Shown here piece after piece: positions 17,555 through 27,588 of a stretch of 64,000 bases of DNA; position 1 is the first letter of the stretch, and each line of letters begins with the position of its first letter. Location: the NCBI RefSeq assembly GCF_002897035.1, contig NZ_BAUX01000018.1, positions 29,010-93,009 of the forward strand. The letters run 5' to 3'. The position numbers and the translations under genes were made by a program. Under the pieces are notes generated by a model, which was not told the origin of the DNA, made no database searches, and saw nothing but the letters and a program-made list of their open reading frames with translations. This stretch comes from Methylopila sp. Yamaguchi (GTDB lineage Bacteria > Pseudomonadota > Alphaproteobacteria > Rhizobiales > Methylopilaceae).

Positions 17555-19396
17555 TCAGCCCTTCGCCGCGTCCGTTGGCTTCTTGCGTTTGAAGGTGTCG
17601 AGCACGTTGCCCAGCAGGTCGATCTTCACCCCCTGCCGCTTCATGATGACGGCCTGCTGCACGATCGACAGGAAGTTGTTCCAGCTCCAGTAGATCACCA
17701 GGCCGGCCGGGAACGAGGCCAGCAGGAAGGTGAAGAACACCGGCATCCAGGTGAACACCATCTGCTGCGCGGGGTCCGCAGGCGCCGGGTTGAGGCGCAT
17801 CTGCAGGAACATCGTGACGCCCATGATCAGCGGCCAGACGCCGATCATCAGGAAGTGCGGCACGTCGTAGGGGAGCAGGCCGAACAGGTTGAACAGCGAC
17901 GTCGGATCGGGCGCCGCGAGGTCGTGGATCCAGCCGAAGAACGGCGCGTGCCGCATTTCGATGGTGATGAACAGCACCTTGTAGAGCGCGAAGAAGACGG
18001 GGATCTGCACCACCACCGGCAGGCAGCCGGCCAGCGGGTTGATCTTCTCCTTCTTGTAGAGCTCCATCAACTCCTGCTGCTGCTTGACCTTGTCGTCCTT
18101 GAAGCGTTCGCGGATGCGAGCCATTTCGGGCTGCACCAGCTTCATCTTCGACATCGAGACGTAGGATTTGTTGGCCAGCGGGAAGAAGATCAGCTTCAGG
18201 ATCACCGTCACGATCAGGATCGCGACGCCGAAGTTGCCGACCATCTTGTAGAAGAAGTCGAGCGCGTAGAACATCGGCTTGGTGATGAAGTGGAACCAGC
18301 CCCAGTCGATCATCAGCTCGAAGCGCTGGATGCCGGCGCGGTCGGCGGTCTGGGCGCCGAGCGCCTTCTGCCACCAGCTTGGGCTGTTCTCGTAGGCGTC
18401 GATCACCGACACCTGCTTGGCGCCGGCGAAGAGCTGTCCGGCGACCGTGGCGGTCGCGCCCGGCTGCACCGTCAGGGGGTCGAGCAGATAGTCGGTCTGG
18501 TAGGTCTTGCCGCCCTCGGTCGTCGCGGCGAAGCGGGCGTTGTAGGGCTTGTCCTGCGGCGGCACGAGGGCGGCCGCCCAGTACTTGTCGGTGATGCCGA
18601 GCCAGCCGCCCGTCGGACGGAAGGTGCGCGGGCCGTCGTCGGTGATCTTCTTGTAGGCGAGCTCCTGCAGGCCCTGGTCGCCCATGACGCCGATCAAGCC
18701 CTCGAAAAGCACGTAGTAGCCGGAGACGTGCGGCTCGCCGTGACGGGAGATCAGCGCATAGGGATAGAGCGTCGCGGCCTGGCCGCCAGCCGCGTTCGCG
18801 ACCTCGTCCTTCACCGTGAACAGGTAGTCCTTGTCGACCGAGATGGTGCGGCGGAAGGTCAGGCCCTGGCCGTTGTCCCAGGTCAGCACCGCAGGCGTCT
18901 GCGAGGTCAGCGGGCCCTGGCTCTCGGCCTTCCACTCCGTCTGCGCGTTGGGGAGTGGGATCTGGCCGCCTGGCGCGTTCACGAAGCCGAACTCGGCGTA
19001 GTAGGGCTGCGGGCTGCCGATCGGCGCAAACAGCACGATCTCGGGGCTCTTCGGGTCCACCGTCTCGCGGTAGTCCTTGAGGGTGACGTCGTCGACGCGG
19101 CCGCCGATCAGCGCGATCGAGCCGTGCAGGCGCTCGGCGTCGATCGGGATGCGCGGGCTGTCGCGCAGCGCGCCTTCACGGGTCTTGGCCGGCGCGTTGG
19201 GCGCGGCCTGGCCGCTGGGCTGGGGCGCGTTGGCGGCGCCGGGCTGAGGCGCGTCGCTCTTGTCCGCGGTGAGCGCCTGCTGGGTCGCCTGCTGCTGGCG
19301 CTGCGCGTCGATCTGCGGCTTCGCGAAGAAGAACTGCCAGCCGATGAGGACCAGCGCCGAAAGCGCGATCGCGAGGATTGTGTTGCGGTTGTCCAT
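17555..19396 (-). CDS. yidC: Membrane protein insertase YidC
   Basis: YidC inserts and folds inner-membrane proteins alone or with SecYEG. The 613-residue protein has the N-terminal membrane anchor ([20 protein letters not shown]), a large periplasmic domain, and five C-terminal membrane helices from about residue 370. The conserved region '[20 protein letters not shown]' and the following helices carry the hydrophilic groove. Length fits Gram-negative YidC. It lies 23 bases downstream of rnpA. Confidence 0.96.
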   Translation of the reverse strand: MDNRNTILAIALSALVLIGWQFFFAKPQIDAQRQQQATQQALTADKSDAPQPGAANAPQPSGQAAPNAPAKTREGALRDSPRIPIDAERLHGSIALIGGRVDDVTLKDYRETVDPKSPEIVLFAPIGSPQPYYAEFGFVNAPGGQIPLPNAQTEWKAESQGPLTSQTPAVLTWDNGQGLTFRRTISVDKDYLFTVKDEVANAAGGQAATLYPYALISRHGEPHVSGYYVLFEGLIGVMGDQGLQELAYKKITDDGPRTFRPTGGWLGITDKYWAAALVPPQDKPYNARFAATTEGGKTYQTDYLLDPLTVQPGATATVAGQLFAGAKQVSVIDAYENSPSWWQKALGAQTADRAGIQRFELMIDWGWFHFITKPMFYALDFFYKMVGNFGVAILIVTVILKLIFFPLANKSYVSMSKMKLVQPEMARIRERFKDDKVKQQQELMELYKKEKINPLAGCLPVVVQIPVFFALYKVLFITIEMRHAPFFGWIHDLAAPDPTSLFNLFGLLPYDVPHFLMIGVWPLIMGVTMFLQMRLNPAPADPAQQMVFTWMPVFFTFLLASFPAGLVIYWSWNNFLSIVQQAVIMKRQGVKIDLLGNVLDTFKRKKPTDAAKG

Positions 19397-19419
19397 CGTC
19401 GTCCGCTTTGGGGCGGTCC

Positions 19420-19824
19420 TCAGGCAGGCGGGGGAGGGGCGGCGGACGCGCGGTCCGAGGGACCGCGGTCGGCTCGACCATGGGCGCGGCGCAAGGCGTC
19501 GCCGACGTCTCGTACGATGCGGGCGAACTCGGCGTCCAGCACGGCGCGCCGCGCTACGAGCACATAGTCGCAGCCGGGCCGCGCCGAAGGCGCGATCGCC
19601 AGCCGCGCGGCGACCCGGAGCCGCCGCTTCATGCGGTTGCGCTCGACGGCGCCGCCGACGCGCTTCGTCACGGTAAAGCCGACACGGGGCGGCGCGGCGG
19701 GATCGCTGCGGTCGCGCATCTGCAGGCCGACGAGTGGTCCGCCGATCTTCACGGCGTCGCGGGTGGCCGCGACGAAATCCGCGCGGCGGCGCATCACGTC
19801 GAGCCCGTCCGCGATCTTAGGCAT
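19420..19824 (-). CDS. rnpA: Ribonuclease P protein component
   Basis: The 134-residue basic protein assists the RNase P RNA in 5' processing of tRNA precursors. The family signature is present as '[18 protein letters not shown]', preceded by '[12 protein letters not shown]'. The C-terminus is a low-complexity Ala/Pro extension. It is 40 bases downstream of rpmH, the near-universal arrangement. Confidence 0.95.
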   Translation of the reverse strand: MPKIADGLDVMRRRADFVAATRDAVKIGGPLVGLQMRDRSDPAAPPRVGFTVTKRVGGAVERNRMKRRLRVAARLAIAPSARPGCDYVLVARRAVLDAEFARIVRDVGDALRRAHGRADRGPSDRASAAPPPPA

Positions 19825-19864
19825 CGGCGTCCCAGCCGGAGGCGGCGCGACGCATCCGCCGTCG

Positions 19865-19999
19865 TCAGGCGCTGAGGCGCTTGCGGCCCTTGGCGCGACG
19901 GGCCGCGATCACCTTGCGGCCGCCGACCGTCGCCATCCGCGCGCGGAAGCCGTGGCGGCGCTTGCGAACGAGCTTGCTGGGCTGGTAGGTCCGTTTCAC
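19865..19999 (-). CDS. rpmH: 50S ribosomal protein L34
   Basis: A 44-residue protein with the L34 sequence: [18 protein letters not shown] at the N-terminus and a basic tail ending RKRLSA. It starts with GTG at 19999, with GGAGAG about six bases before it. The gene heads the rpmH-rnpA-yidC-engB unit. Confidence 0.97.
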   Translation of the reverse strand: MKRTYQPSKLVRKRRHGFRARMATVGGRKVIAARRAKGRKRLSA

Positions 20000-20066
20000 G
20001 GGTCACTCTCCGGTCGTCGCGACCGTTCCGCCCCGCCCTCCGGCGTGAAGCTGGCGCGGCGCGGCC

Positions 20067-20096
20067 AAAACAAAACGGCCCGCGTCAGACGCGGGC
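20067..20096 (-). terminator. Hairpin with T-rich tail in the rpmH leader (possible attenuator)
   Basis: On the minus strand a GC stem (GCCCGCG / CGCGGGC around TCTGA) is followed by CGTTTTGTTTT. It lies between the rpmH promoter and rpmH start, 68 bases before the start codon. It has the form of an intrinsic terminator, so it may limit read-through into the operon. Confidence 0.5.
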
Positions 20097-20111
20097 GCGG
20101 CACGGGGCGGC

Positions 20112-20140
20112 TTATAAGGGTCAGGCCCCGTCCAAGTCAA
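20112..20140 (-). promoter_or_regulatory. Sigma-70-type promoter of rpmH operon
   Basis: On the minus strand TTGACT (20140-20135) and TTATAA (20117-20112) are separated by exactly 17 bases, close to the housekeeping consensus. The predicted transcript has a leader of about 105 bases before rpmH. Confidence 0.65.
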
Positions 20141-20276
20141 CGGCGTCGCGCGCCACTAGGGCCGCCTCCTCGGTCTGCCCGGGGGCCGATCGACCCTTCC
20201 TCTGACGGCGAAGTGAACGGGGCGATAGGCTGTCGACGGTTCTCGCGCGGGCGGCGGATCAGCCTATAAGGGCGGT

Positions 20277-21077
20277 ATGGACGCATCTGACCAGCCGCTG
20301 GACGACAGGCTTCCGCCGCGGCGCCCGCTGTGGCGCCGGCTCGGGCCTGTCCTCCTGCTCCTCGCGCTCGTCGCCGCCGCGTTCGCCGGCGGCGTTCATC
20401 GCCTCCTGTCGTTCGACGCCCTCGTCGCCCACGCCGGGGCACTTCAGGGCTTCGTCGCCGGAAACGGCCCGGTCGCTGCGGCGGCCTATGTCGCGGTCTA
20501 TGCGGCGCTGGTCGCCATGTCGCTGCCCGGCGCGCTTGTCGCCACGCTGACGGGCGGCTTCCTGTTCGGCGGGCTCCTCGGCGGAGCGCTGGCCGTCGTC
20601 GCCGCCACCACGGGCGCGACCGTCGTCTTCCTCATCGCGCGCACGGCGATCGGCGACGCGCTCGTCGCCCGCGCCAGGGGGGCGATCGCCCGGCTGGCCG
20701 ACGGGTTTCGCGAGGACGCCTTCTCCTATCTCCTCTTTCTCCGGCTCGCGCCGGTGTTTCCGTTCTTCGTGGTGAACCTCGCGCCGGCCGCGCTCGGCGT
20801 GCGGCTGAAGACCTTCGTCGCGGCGACCGCGCTCGGCATCGTGCCCGGAACCTTCGCCTTCGCCTTCGTCGGCGCGGGGCTCGGCGGCGTGGTGGCGCAG
20901 GAGGCGGAGCGCCGCGGCGCCTGTCTCGCCCGCGGCGGCGCGGACTGCGCGGCGCGGCTCGATCCCTCCACCCTCGTTTCGACGCCGATCCTGCTGGCGC
21001 TCGGCGGCCTCGCGGTCGTCGCGCTGCTACCGGTCGCCGCGAAGCGCCTGCGCCGACGCAAGGGGCCCGCCGCGTGA
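20277..21077 (+). CDS. TVP38/TMEM64 family membrane protein
   Basis: The 266-residue protein has five or six membrane segments and the DedA/TVP38 'SNARE-associated' core: 'SLPGALVATLTGGFLFG' followed by a Gly/Ala-rich re-entrant segment, and later 'RLAPVFPFFVVNLAPAALGV'. The C-terminal stretch 'TALGIVPGTFAFAFVGAGLG' is also typical. Members are membrane lipid or small-molecule transport proteins of uncertain substrate. Its stop overlaps the start of the flavoprotein gene, a pairing frequently seen for this family with mercuric-reductase-like enzymes. Confidence 0.85.
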   Translation: MDASDQPLDDRLPPRRPLWRRLGPVLLLLALVAAAFAGGVHRLLSFDALVAHAGALQGFVAGNGPVAAAAYVAVYAALVAMSLPGALVATLTGGFLFGGLLGGALAVVAATTGATVVFLIARTAIGDALVARARGAIARLADGFREDAFSYLLFLRLAPVFPFFVVNLAPAALGVRLKTFVAATALGIVPGTFAFAFVGAGLGGVVAQEAERRGACLARGGADCAARLDPSTLVSTPILLALGGLAVVALLPVAAKRLRRRKGPAA

Positions 21078-22498
21078 GCGACATCCTGACGCCCGATCTC
21101 TGCGTCATCGGCGCGGGCTCCGCCGGTCTGACGATCGCCTCCTCGGCCGCCGGTCTCGGCGCCTCCGTGGTGCTCATCGAGAAGGGCGAGATGGGCGGCG
21201 ACTGCCTGAACGTCGGCTGCGTGCCCTCGAAGGCGCTGATCGCCGCGGCGAAGCGCGCCCACGCGGTCCGCTCCGCGGGCGCCTTCGGCGTGCGCGCCGG
21301 CGAGACGGCGGTCGACTTCGCCGCCGTCATGGCGCACGTCCGCGGCGTCGTCGCCGCCATCGCGCCGACGGACTCCGAAGCCCGCTACACCGCGCTCGGC
21401 GTCCGCGTGGTGCGCGACGCCGCCCGTTTCGTCGACAGGCGCACGGTGGAGGCGGGGGCCTTGCGCATCCGCGCCCGGCGCACGGTGATCGCCACCGGCT
21501 CGCGCCCCGCGATCCCGCCGGTGCCGGGCCTCGCGGCCGTGCCCTACCTGACCAACGAGACCGTGTTCGGTCTCGCGGCGCTGCCGGAGCGCCTGCTGGT
21601 GCTCGGCGCGGGACCTATCGGGCTCGAACTTGGACAGGCCTTCCGCCGGCTCGGCTCCGAGGTCACGATCGTCGACGCCGGCCCCCCGCTCGCCCGCGAA
21701 GACCCCGAGATCGTGGCGCACACGCTGGGCGCCCTGAAGCGCGAGGGCGTCGCGCTGCACGCGCGGGTGACGGTGGTCGCCGCCAAGCGCGTCGCGGACG
21801 GCGTGGCGCTGGTGATCGACGAGGGCGCGGGCCCGCGCGAGATCGCCGGCACGCATCTGCTGATCGCCGCGGGCCGCACGCCGGCGCTGGCCGACCTTGG
21901 GCTCGAGGCGGCGGGCGTTCGCCACACCCCGGCGGGGCTCACGGTGTCCCGTTCGCTGCGCACCTCGAACCGGCGCGTCTACGCCGCCGGCGACGCCGCG
22001 GGCGGGCCGAACTTCACCCATGTCGCCGGCCATCAGGGCGGGCTGGTGGTGCGGGCGGCGCTGTTCGGCCTGCCGACCGCCTTCGACGCGACGCCGATTC
22101 CGCGCGTCACCTTCACCGACCCCGAGATCGCGAGCGTGGGCCTCGACGAAGACGCCGCGCGCGCGGCGCACAAGACCATCGGCGTGTGGCGGTGGCCGTT
22201 CCACGAGAACGACCGGGCGCGGGCCGAGGGCCGGGTCGCGGGCCATCTCAAGGTGATCACCGACGGACGCGGCCGGGTGGTGGGCGCGAGCCTCGCCGGC
22301 GAGCAGGCCGGCGAGCTCATCCACCTGTGGGCGGCGGCGGTCCAGAAGAAATGGGCCTTGACGGAGATCGCCTCCCTGACGCTGCCTTACCCCACGCTCG
22401 GCGAGATTTCGCGGCGGGCGGCGATCCTCCACGTGGCCGACCGTTTGACGAACCCCTGGGTCGGCCGCATCATCCGCTTCGTGCGGAAGCTGCCCTGA
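21074..22498 (+). CDS. Pyridine nucleotide-disulfide oxidoreductase, mercuric reductase-like
   Basis: The 474-residue flavoprotein belongs to the lipoamide dehydrogenase/mercuric reductase group. It has FAD-binding GAGSAGLTIA, the redox-active disulfide GGDCLNVGCVPSK, NAD(P)-binding LVLGAGPIGLELGQ, and FAD-contacting YAAGDAAG. No N-terminal heavy-metal domain and no C-terminal vicinal cysteines are present, so it is unlikely to be a true MerA. The GTG start at 21074 overlaps the upstream stop and gives the correct N-terminus (DLCVIGAGS at residue 8). Substrate is unknown. Confidence 0.88.
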   Translation: MSDILTPDLCVIGAGSAGLTIASSAAGLGASVVLIEKGEMGGDCLNVGCVPSKALIAAAKRAHAVRSAGAFGVRAGETAVDFAAVMAHVRGVVAAIAPTDSEARYTALGVRVVRDAARFVDRRTVEAGALRIRARRTVIATGSRPAIPPVPGLAAVPYLTNETVFGLAALPERLLVLGAGPIGLELGQAFRRLGSEVTIVDAGPPLAREDPEIVAHTLGALKREGVALHARVTVVAAKRVADGVALVIDEGAGPREIAGTHLLIAAGRTPALADLGLEAAGVRHTPAGLTVSRSLRTSNRRVYAAGDAAGGPNFTHVAGHQGGLVVRAALFGLPTAFDATPIPRVTFTDPEIASVGLDEDAARAAHKTIGVWRWPFHENDRARAEGRVAGHLKVITDGRGRVVGASLAGEQAGELIHLWAAAVQKKWALTEIASLTLPYPTLGEISRRAAILHVADRLTNPWVGRIIRFVRKLP

Positions 22499-22521
22499 AG
22501 AAGCGCGCGCCACCGGTCGTC

Positions 22522-23979
22522 ATGACGCTCAGTTCCCCCAACGTCCACCTCCGCCGCAAGCTCGGCCTGTCCGGCAAGCTGCTGGGGCTCACCGTCGTCT
22601 TCGTGATGATGGCGGAAATCCTCGTCTACGTGCCGACGATCGCGAACTTCCGGCTCAACTACATCGACGATCAGGTGAACCGGGCGCGCACGGCGGCTCT
22701 CGCCCTCGACGCCGCGCCTGAAGGCGCGGTCGAGGAGACGCTCGCCCGCCGTCTGCTGAAGAGCGTCGACGCGCTCGCCCTGGTGTTGAAGACCGGCGAC
22801 GCCCGGCGTCTGCTCGCCGTCGCCGAGATGCCGAGCGAGGTCGCCGTCACCATCGACCGGCGCGATCCGGACGACGCGGCGGCGATCCTTGACGCCTTCG
22901 ACACGCTGCTGAACGGCCACAAGCGCCTCGCCCGGGTGGTCGACGTGGCTCCGAACCAGGGCGACTTCATCGAGATCGTCGTCGACGAGACGCAGCTGCG
23001 CCAGGCGATGCTGGCGTTCTCGCGCACCGTGCTGCTGCTCTCGCTGCTGATCTCCGCCACCACCGCGGGCCTCGTTTATCTCGCCCTTGACCGGATGATC
23101 GTGCGCCCGGTGCGCCGCCTGACCGAGACCATGGTGCGATTCGCCGAGGCGCCGGAGGACGCGAGCCGCATCGTGGTCGCCTCCGACCGCGCCGACGAGA
23201 TCGGGATCGCGGAGGCCGAGCTCGAGCGCATGCAGAGCGAGATCCACGGCCAGCTGCAGCAGAAGTCCCGGCTCGCAGCGCTTGGCCTCGCGGTCTCGAA
23301 GATCAACCACGACCTGCGCAACCTGCTCGCCTCCGCCCAGCTGATGTCCGATCGGCTCGGGACGGTCTCGGACCCGACGGTGCAGAAGCTCGCGCCCAAG
23401 CTGATCGCCACGCTCGACCGGGCCATCGCCTTCTGCCAGTCGACGCTGTCCTACGGCCGCGCCCAGGAGCGTCCGCCGCAGCGCCGGCCGGTGGCCTTCG
23501 CCGACGTGGTCGAGGACGTCCGCACGGCGCTTGGCGTGGCGCCCGGCGGCCCCGTGCGGTTCTCCGCCGCGGTCGAGCGCGGGCTGACGATCGACGCCGA
23601 CCCCGACCAGATGTTCCGCATCCTGCTCAATCTCGGCCGCAACGCGCTGCAGGCCTTCGAGGGCCGGGGCGCCCCGGACCCGGACCGGGACCAGATCCGG
23701 ATCTCCGGCAGGCGCGAGGGCGCCGTCGCGGTGCTCGAGTTCTCCGACACCGGCCCGGGCCTGCCTCGGAAGGCGCGCGAGCACCTGTTCGAGCCCTTCC
23801 AGGGCTCCACCCGCACCGGCGGCACGGGTCTCGGCCTCGCCATCGCCGCGGAGCTGGTGCGCGCCCACGGCGGCTCCATCAGCCTGGTGGACGGCGCCCT
23901 GGGCGCGACCTTCCGCATCACCGTGCCGGATCGCCCGATCGACCTGCAGGAGCACGCGCGTCAGCGCGCCAGCGCGTGA
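22522..23979 (+). CDS. Membrane sensor histidine kinase
   Basis: The 485-residue protein has an N-terminal membrane helix (LLGLTVVFVMMAEILVYVP), a periplasmic sensor of about 140 residues, a second helix (LLLSLLISATTAGLVYLAL), a HAMP-like linker (RPVRRLTETMVRFAEAP), an H-box with His263 (VSKINHDLRNLLASA), and an ATPase domain (NLGRNALQAF; DTGPGL; GGTGLGLAIA). It follows the flavoprotein gene by 23 bases. No response regulator is adjacent, so its partner is not visible. Confidence 0.88.
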   Translation: MTLSSPNVHLRRKLGLSGKLLGLTVVFVMMAEILVYVPTIANFRLNYIDDQVNRARTAALALDAAPEGAVEETLARRLLKSVDALALVLKTGDARRLLAVAEMPSEVAVTIDRRDPDDAAAILDAFDTLLNGHKRLARVVDVAPNQGDFIEIVVDETQLRQAMLAFSRTVLLLSLLISATTAGLVYLALDRMIVRPVRRLTETMVRFAEAPEDASRIVVASDRADEIGIAEAELERMQSEIHGQLQQKSRLAALGLAVSKINHDLRNLLASAQLMSDRLGTVSDPTVQKLAPKLIATLDRAIAFCQSTLSYGRAQERPPQRRPVAFADVVEDVRTALGVAPGGPVRFSAAVERGLTIDADPDQMFRILLNLGRNALQAFEGRGAPDPDRDQIRISGRREGAVAVLEFSDTGPGLPRKAREHLFEPFQGSTRTGGTGLGLAIAAELVRAHGGSISLVDGALGATFRITVPDRPIDLQEHARQRASA

Positions 23980-24076
23980 TGGGCGTCGTTTTTCCTGCGC
24001 CGGGCCGCTTGCATTCCCCGCGGCGAGCGGCTAACACACCGGCCTCCGCCGAGGGGCTTCACCGCCCCCGGCCAGC

Positions 24077-24153
24077 GCGCCCGTAGCTCAGCTGGATAGA
24101 GCACCAGACTACGAATCTGGGGGTCAGAGGTTCGAATCCTTTCGGGCGCGCCA
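24077..24153 (+). tRNA. tRNA-Arg (anticodon ACG)
   Basis: A 77-base cloverleaf with acceptor GCGCCCG/CGGGCGC, D-stem GCTC/GAGC, anticodon stem CCAGA/TCTGG with loop CTACGAA, and TTCGAAT in the T arm. CCA is encoded. Anticodon ACG (inosine-modified) reads CGU/CGC/CGA. Confidence 0.97.
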
Positions 24154-24284
24154 TTCTTCTTCAGATGCGAACGGACGGCTTGTGGGCGCTCTCGGCGCGC
24201 GCCGCAGACCTGCGCCGGCGGCCGGTTTGGCCGCGAGGCTCGCGCCGGCGACCATGGCCGCGCGCGGCGTGGTCCGCGCGGGAC

Positions 24285-25274
24285 TCAGTCCGGCAGGGCG
24301 AACTGCAGCAGGACGGTGCGCTGAAAGCCGGAAAAGTTGTCGTCTGAGACCGCGGTGATCACCGTGCGGCCGTCCGGGCCGCGGTGGGTCGCGACGCCCT
24401 CGAGGTTGTCGATCGCCTGCGACAGCGTCGCCTCCATCAGCACGGGGCCGTCCACCACCGCGCCGGCCTTCACGTCGGCCTCCGGCAGCCGTCGCATGCG
24501 GACCGAAAGCGACAGCGGCGGCACGTAGCGCCGCTCCAGCAGCACGAAGCCGCCGCCGGGCAGCCGCGCGACGTCCGTCGGGGAGAAGTCCTCGCGGCGC
24601 TTCACCGCAAACTCGAACGGCGTCTTGCTCCCGACCACGAAGGCGCGGTTGTTCCCCGCGGCGTCGAGATAGTTTTCGCCGATCATCATCAGCGCGCCCG
24701 ACGACAGCGTGGCGATCGCCTCGTAGCCGGCGTTGGATGGCGCGCCGCCGACGGCCTTCGGCAATTTTATGGGGCGGCCCGCTCCGGCGCGTCCCTCCGC
24801 GTCAAGGGCGAAGCGCAGCACCTCGTGAACGCGCTCCGAGGCGATCCAGGCGCCGCCGCCGCGAATCTCGAGCGATTCGGTGTCGGCGCCCCGTCGGCCG
24901 GGCAGGGGGCCGCGCGGCCCGACGATCGGTTCCCGGACGACGCCGCTCACTCCGGTCGGCGTCGCGCCGTCGTAGGCGATCACCCCACGGAACCAGTTGC
25001 CGCGGTCGCTGATCGCCGTGAAGCGGCGGCCGTCGTCGGACAGCCTGAGGCCGGAGAGCCCGCCGAAATCCTTGTCCCGCGACGACAGCGTCAATCCGCC
25101 AAGAAAGACGAGCTTGCCGTAGGTCCCGCCGACGGGCGTGGCGGAATCGAAGCGCGCGATCGGCGAGGCGGCGACCGCGACCGGCGTCTCTTGCGCGGCG
25201 GAGACGCCGAGGCCGAACGCGAGAGAGCCGGCGAGCGCGAGGCCGCGGACGAACGCGCGGCCGGAACGCCTCAC
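24285..25274 (-). CDS. Esterase-like activity of phytase family protein, exported
   Basis: The 329-residue protein has a signal peptide ([20 protein letters not shown]) and a beta-propeller-like domain with '[22 protein letters not shown]', '[20 protein letters not shown]' and '[24 protein letters not shown]'. These Gly/Asp-rich blade motifs are those of the phytase esterase-like family (PF13449). Substrate is uncertain. The start codon overlaps the cobT stop by four bases. Its location after cobT suggests co-transcription but not a role in cobalamin synthesis. Confidence 0.82.
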   Translation of the reverse strand: MRRSGRAFVRGLALAGSLAFGLGVSAAQETPVAVAASPIARFDSATPVGGTYGKLVFLGGLTLSSRDKDFGGLSGLRLSDDGRRFTAISDRGNWFRGVIAYDGATPTGVSGVVREPIVGPRGPLPGRRGADTESLEIRGGGAWIASERVHEVLRFALDAEGRAGAGRPIKLPKAVGGAPSNAGYEAIATLSSGALMMIGENYLDAAGNNRAFVVGSKTPFEFAVKRREDFSPTDVARLPGGGFVLLERRYVPPLSLSVRMRRLPEADVKAGAVVDGPVLMEATLSQAIDNLEGVATHRGPDGRTVITAVSDDNFSGFQRTVLLQFALPD

Positions 25275-27160
25275 GCGTGGCCCCGTCGCCCACGGGCGGC
25301 GGGAGCCTTTTCGTCGAACAGTTCGGCGAGCTTCTCCGTCATCACCCCGCCGAGCTCCTCGGCGTCGACGATGGTGACCGCGCGGCGATAGTAGCGCGTC
25401 ACGTCATGGCCGATGCCGATGGCGATCAACTCGACCGTCGACCGCATCTCGATCTCCTCGATCACGCGGCGCAGATGCTTCTCGAGGTAGTTGCCGGCGT
25501 TGACCGAGAGCGTCGAGTCGTCCACCGGCGCGCCGTCCGAGATCACCATCAGGATGCGGCGCTGCTCCGGCCGGCGCTGCAGCCGTTCGTGCGCCCAAGC
25601 CAGCGCCTCGCCGTCGATGTTCTCCTTCAGCAGCCCCTCGCGCATCATCAGCCCGAGGTTCTTGCGCGTGCGGCGCCACGGCGCGTCGGCGGCCTTGTAG
25701 ATGATGTGGCGGAGGTCGTTGAGGCGGCCGGGCGCCATCGGCTTACCGGCGGCGAGCCAGGCCTCCCGCGACTGCCCGCCCTTCCAGGCGCGGGTGGTGA
25801 AGCCGAGGATCTCGACCTTCACGCCGCAGCGCTCCAGGGTCCGCGCCAGAATGTCGGCGCAGGTGGCCGCGACCGTGATCGGCCGGCCGCGCATCGAGCC
25901 CGAGTTGTCGATCAGCAGCGAGACCACCGTGTCGCGGAACTCGGTGTCCCGCTCGCGCATGAAGGTCAGCGCGCTCATGGGATCCACCACGACGCGGGAC
26001 AGGCGCGCCGGGTCGAGCATGCCTTCCTCGAGGTCGAAGTCCCAGGCGCGGTTCTGCTGGGCGAGCAGGCGGCGCTGCAGGCGGTTCGCCAGCCGGCCGA
26101 CCACGCCCTGAAGCGCCGCGAGCTGCTTGTCGAGATAGGACCGCAGCCGGGTCAGCTCCTCCTGGTCGCACAGTTCCTCGGCCAGCGCCTCCTCGTCGAA
26201 CTTGGTGGTGTAGGCGAAGTAGTCCGGCTTCTCGCGCTCGGCGTGGCGGCTGTCCTGCGGCCGCCACGGCTCGGTGGCCTCCTCGGCCTCGCCGAGTTCG
26301 TCGTCGTCGGGCGCGTCGGTGGGCGGCGCGTCGGCCGCCTCCATCTGCTCGGCGTCGTCGTCGGCCTCGGAGGAGGCGTCGGTTTCGGCGGGGTCCGCGC
26401 CGTCGCTCGAATCCTCGGGCGCGTTGGCGGACTCGCCTTCCTGCGTCGGGGGATCGCCGTTGTCGCTCTCCTCGCCGTCGTCGCTCTCCTGCCGGTCGGA
26501 GGCGAGCTCCTCGCCCATGTCGAGCGAGGTCAGCAGATCCCGGATCGCGCGGGCATAGGCGCTCTGGTCCTCGACCACGCGGTCGAGCCGGGCGAAGTCG
26601 GGGCCGGCCCGCTCTTCGAGCCAGGGCCGCCACAGGTCGACGAGCTTGGCGGCCGCCTCGGGCGGCTTGCGGCCGGTCAGCTTCTCGCGCACCAGCAGAG
26701 CGACCGCGTCCTGCAGCGGCGCGTCGGCCTTGTCGGTGATCTCGGCGTAGGGGCCGCGGTGGTAGCGGTCCTCGAGCATCGCGGTGAGGTTGCCGGCGGT
26801 TCCCGCCATCCGCCGTGCGCCGATCGCCTCGCAGCGCGCCTGCTCGACGGCGTCGAACACGGCGCGCGCCTCCGTGCCCTGCGGGGCGAGGCGGGCGTGG
26901 GTCTTTGCGTCGTGGCAGGCGACGCGCAGCGCCATCGAGTCGGCGTGACCCCGGAGGATCGCGACGTCCTGGGGCGTCAGCTTGCGCGGGGGCTCCGGCA
27001 GCCGCGCCTTGCCCGGCGTCAGCGCCGGGCGCTCCGGGGCGAAGGCGACCTCCATCTCAGGATCGCCGGCGATGGCGCGCAGGCAGCCCGCGACCGCACG
27101 CTTGAACGGCTCGGACGGGGCCGCGGCCTTTTCGCCGGGCTTGCGGTTGGATCCGGACAT
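25271..27160 (-). CDS. cobT: Cobaltochelatase subunit CobT
   Basis: CobT is a subunit of the aerobic CobNST chelatase that inserts Co2+ into hydrogenobyrinate a,c-diamide. The 629-residue protein has an N-terminal domain, a long acidic Asp/Glu/Ser-rich linker (about residues 210-310), and a C-terminal von Willebrand A domain with MIDAS motif DNSGS (from Asp418). GGAGG precedes the start. CobS, its AAA+ partner, lies upstream with one small gene between; the CobN subunit is not in the window. Confidence 0.95.
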   Translation of the reverse strand: MSGSNRKPGEKAAAPSEPFKRAVAGCLRAIAGDPEMEVAFAPERPALTPGKARLPEPPRKLTPQDVAILRGHADSMALRVACHDAKTHARLAPQGTEARAVFDAVEQARCEAIGARRMAGTAGNLTAMLEDRYHRGPYAEITDKADAPLQDAVALLVREKLTGRKPPEAAAKLVDLWRPWLEERAGPDFARLDRVVEDQSAYARAIRDLLTSLDMGEELASDRQESDDGEESDNGDPPTQEGESANAPEDSSDGADPAETDASSEADDDAEQMEAADAPPTDAPDDDELGEAEEATEPWRPQDSRHAEREKPDYFAYTTKFDEEALAEELCDQEELTRLRSYLDKQLAALQGVVGRLANRLQRRLLAQQNRAWDFDLEEGMLDPARLSRVVVDPMSALTFMRERDTEFRDTVVSLLIDNSGSMRGRPITVAATCADILARTLERCGVKVEILGFTTRAWKGGQSREAWLAAGKPMAPGRLNDLRHIIYKAADAPWRRTRKNLGLMMREGLLKENIDGEALAWAHERLQRRPEQRRILMVISDGAPVDDSTLSVNAGNYLEKHLRRVIEEIEMRSTVELIAIGIGHDVTRYYRRAVTIVDAEELGGVMTEKLAELFDEKAPAARGRRGHA

Positions 27161-27172
27161 GGGACGCCTCCG

Positions 27173-27562
27173 CTAATGCGCCGCGCGCTGGGGGGCGAGG
27201 GCGGTTTGAAACATGCGAACGATCTCCGCGACGCCGAGCGTGAACACGCCGCCCTGGCCCGCGTCGAAGGCGTTCCGCCAGAGGCGGTAGCCGCCCTCGA
27301 AGCCCTCAGGCGTCGGAGCCTCTCCCTCGCGCCGCAGCAGGCTCGCGAGCAGGGCGTCGATGGCGATCGGCGCGTGCTCCACGAGCCGTGGCGCCAGCGC
27401 GCCCGTTTCCGGGTCCGGCAACGGCGCGTCCACGATCGAGACGGACGCCACCTTTGAGGCGCCGGCGCCGTCGATCCGACCGATCACGACCCGCGAGCTC
27501 GGAAGCTGCGCGTCCCGATAGCTCCACGCCTGTCCGGGAGCGAGATCCGCCGCGGTGGCCAT
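27173..27562 (-). CDS. Conserved hypothetical protein between cobS and cobT
   Basis: A 129-residue soluble protein starting MATAADLAPGQAWSYRD. It has no signal peptide or membrane segment and no motif I recognise; 'GQAWSYRDA' and 'SRVVIGRID' suggest a small beta-rich fold. It starts 26 bases after cobS and ends 12 bases before cobT on the same strand, so it is almost certainly co-transcribed with the chelatase subunits. A role with CobST is only implied by position. Confidence 0.75.
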   Translation of the reverse strand: MATAADLAPGQAWSYRDAQLPSSRVVIGRIDGAGASKVASVSIVDAPLPDPETGALAPRLVEHAPIAIDALLASLLRREGEAPTPEGFEGGYRLWRNAFDAGQGGVFTLGVAEIVRMFQTALAPQRAAH

Positions 27563-27588
27563 GACGTCTCCAGCGCTCGGGCGGCGCG

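Noticed and set aside
19865..20276. Replication origin next to rpmH
   Set aside because: dnaA is absent and no cluster of DnaA boxes or AT-rich unwinding region was seen in the gap.
21074..22498. Mercury-resistance operon
   Set aside because: Only a reductase-like flavoprotein is present. There is no merR, merT or merP, no heavy-metal-binding domain, and no C-terminal cysteine pair.
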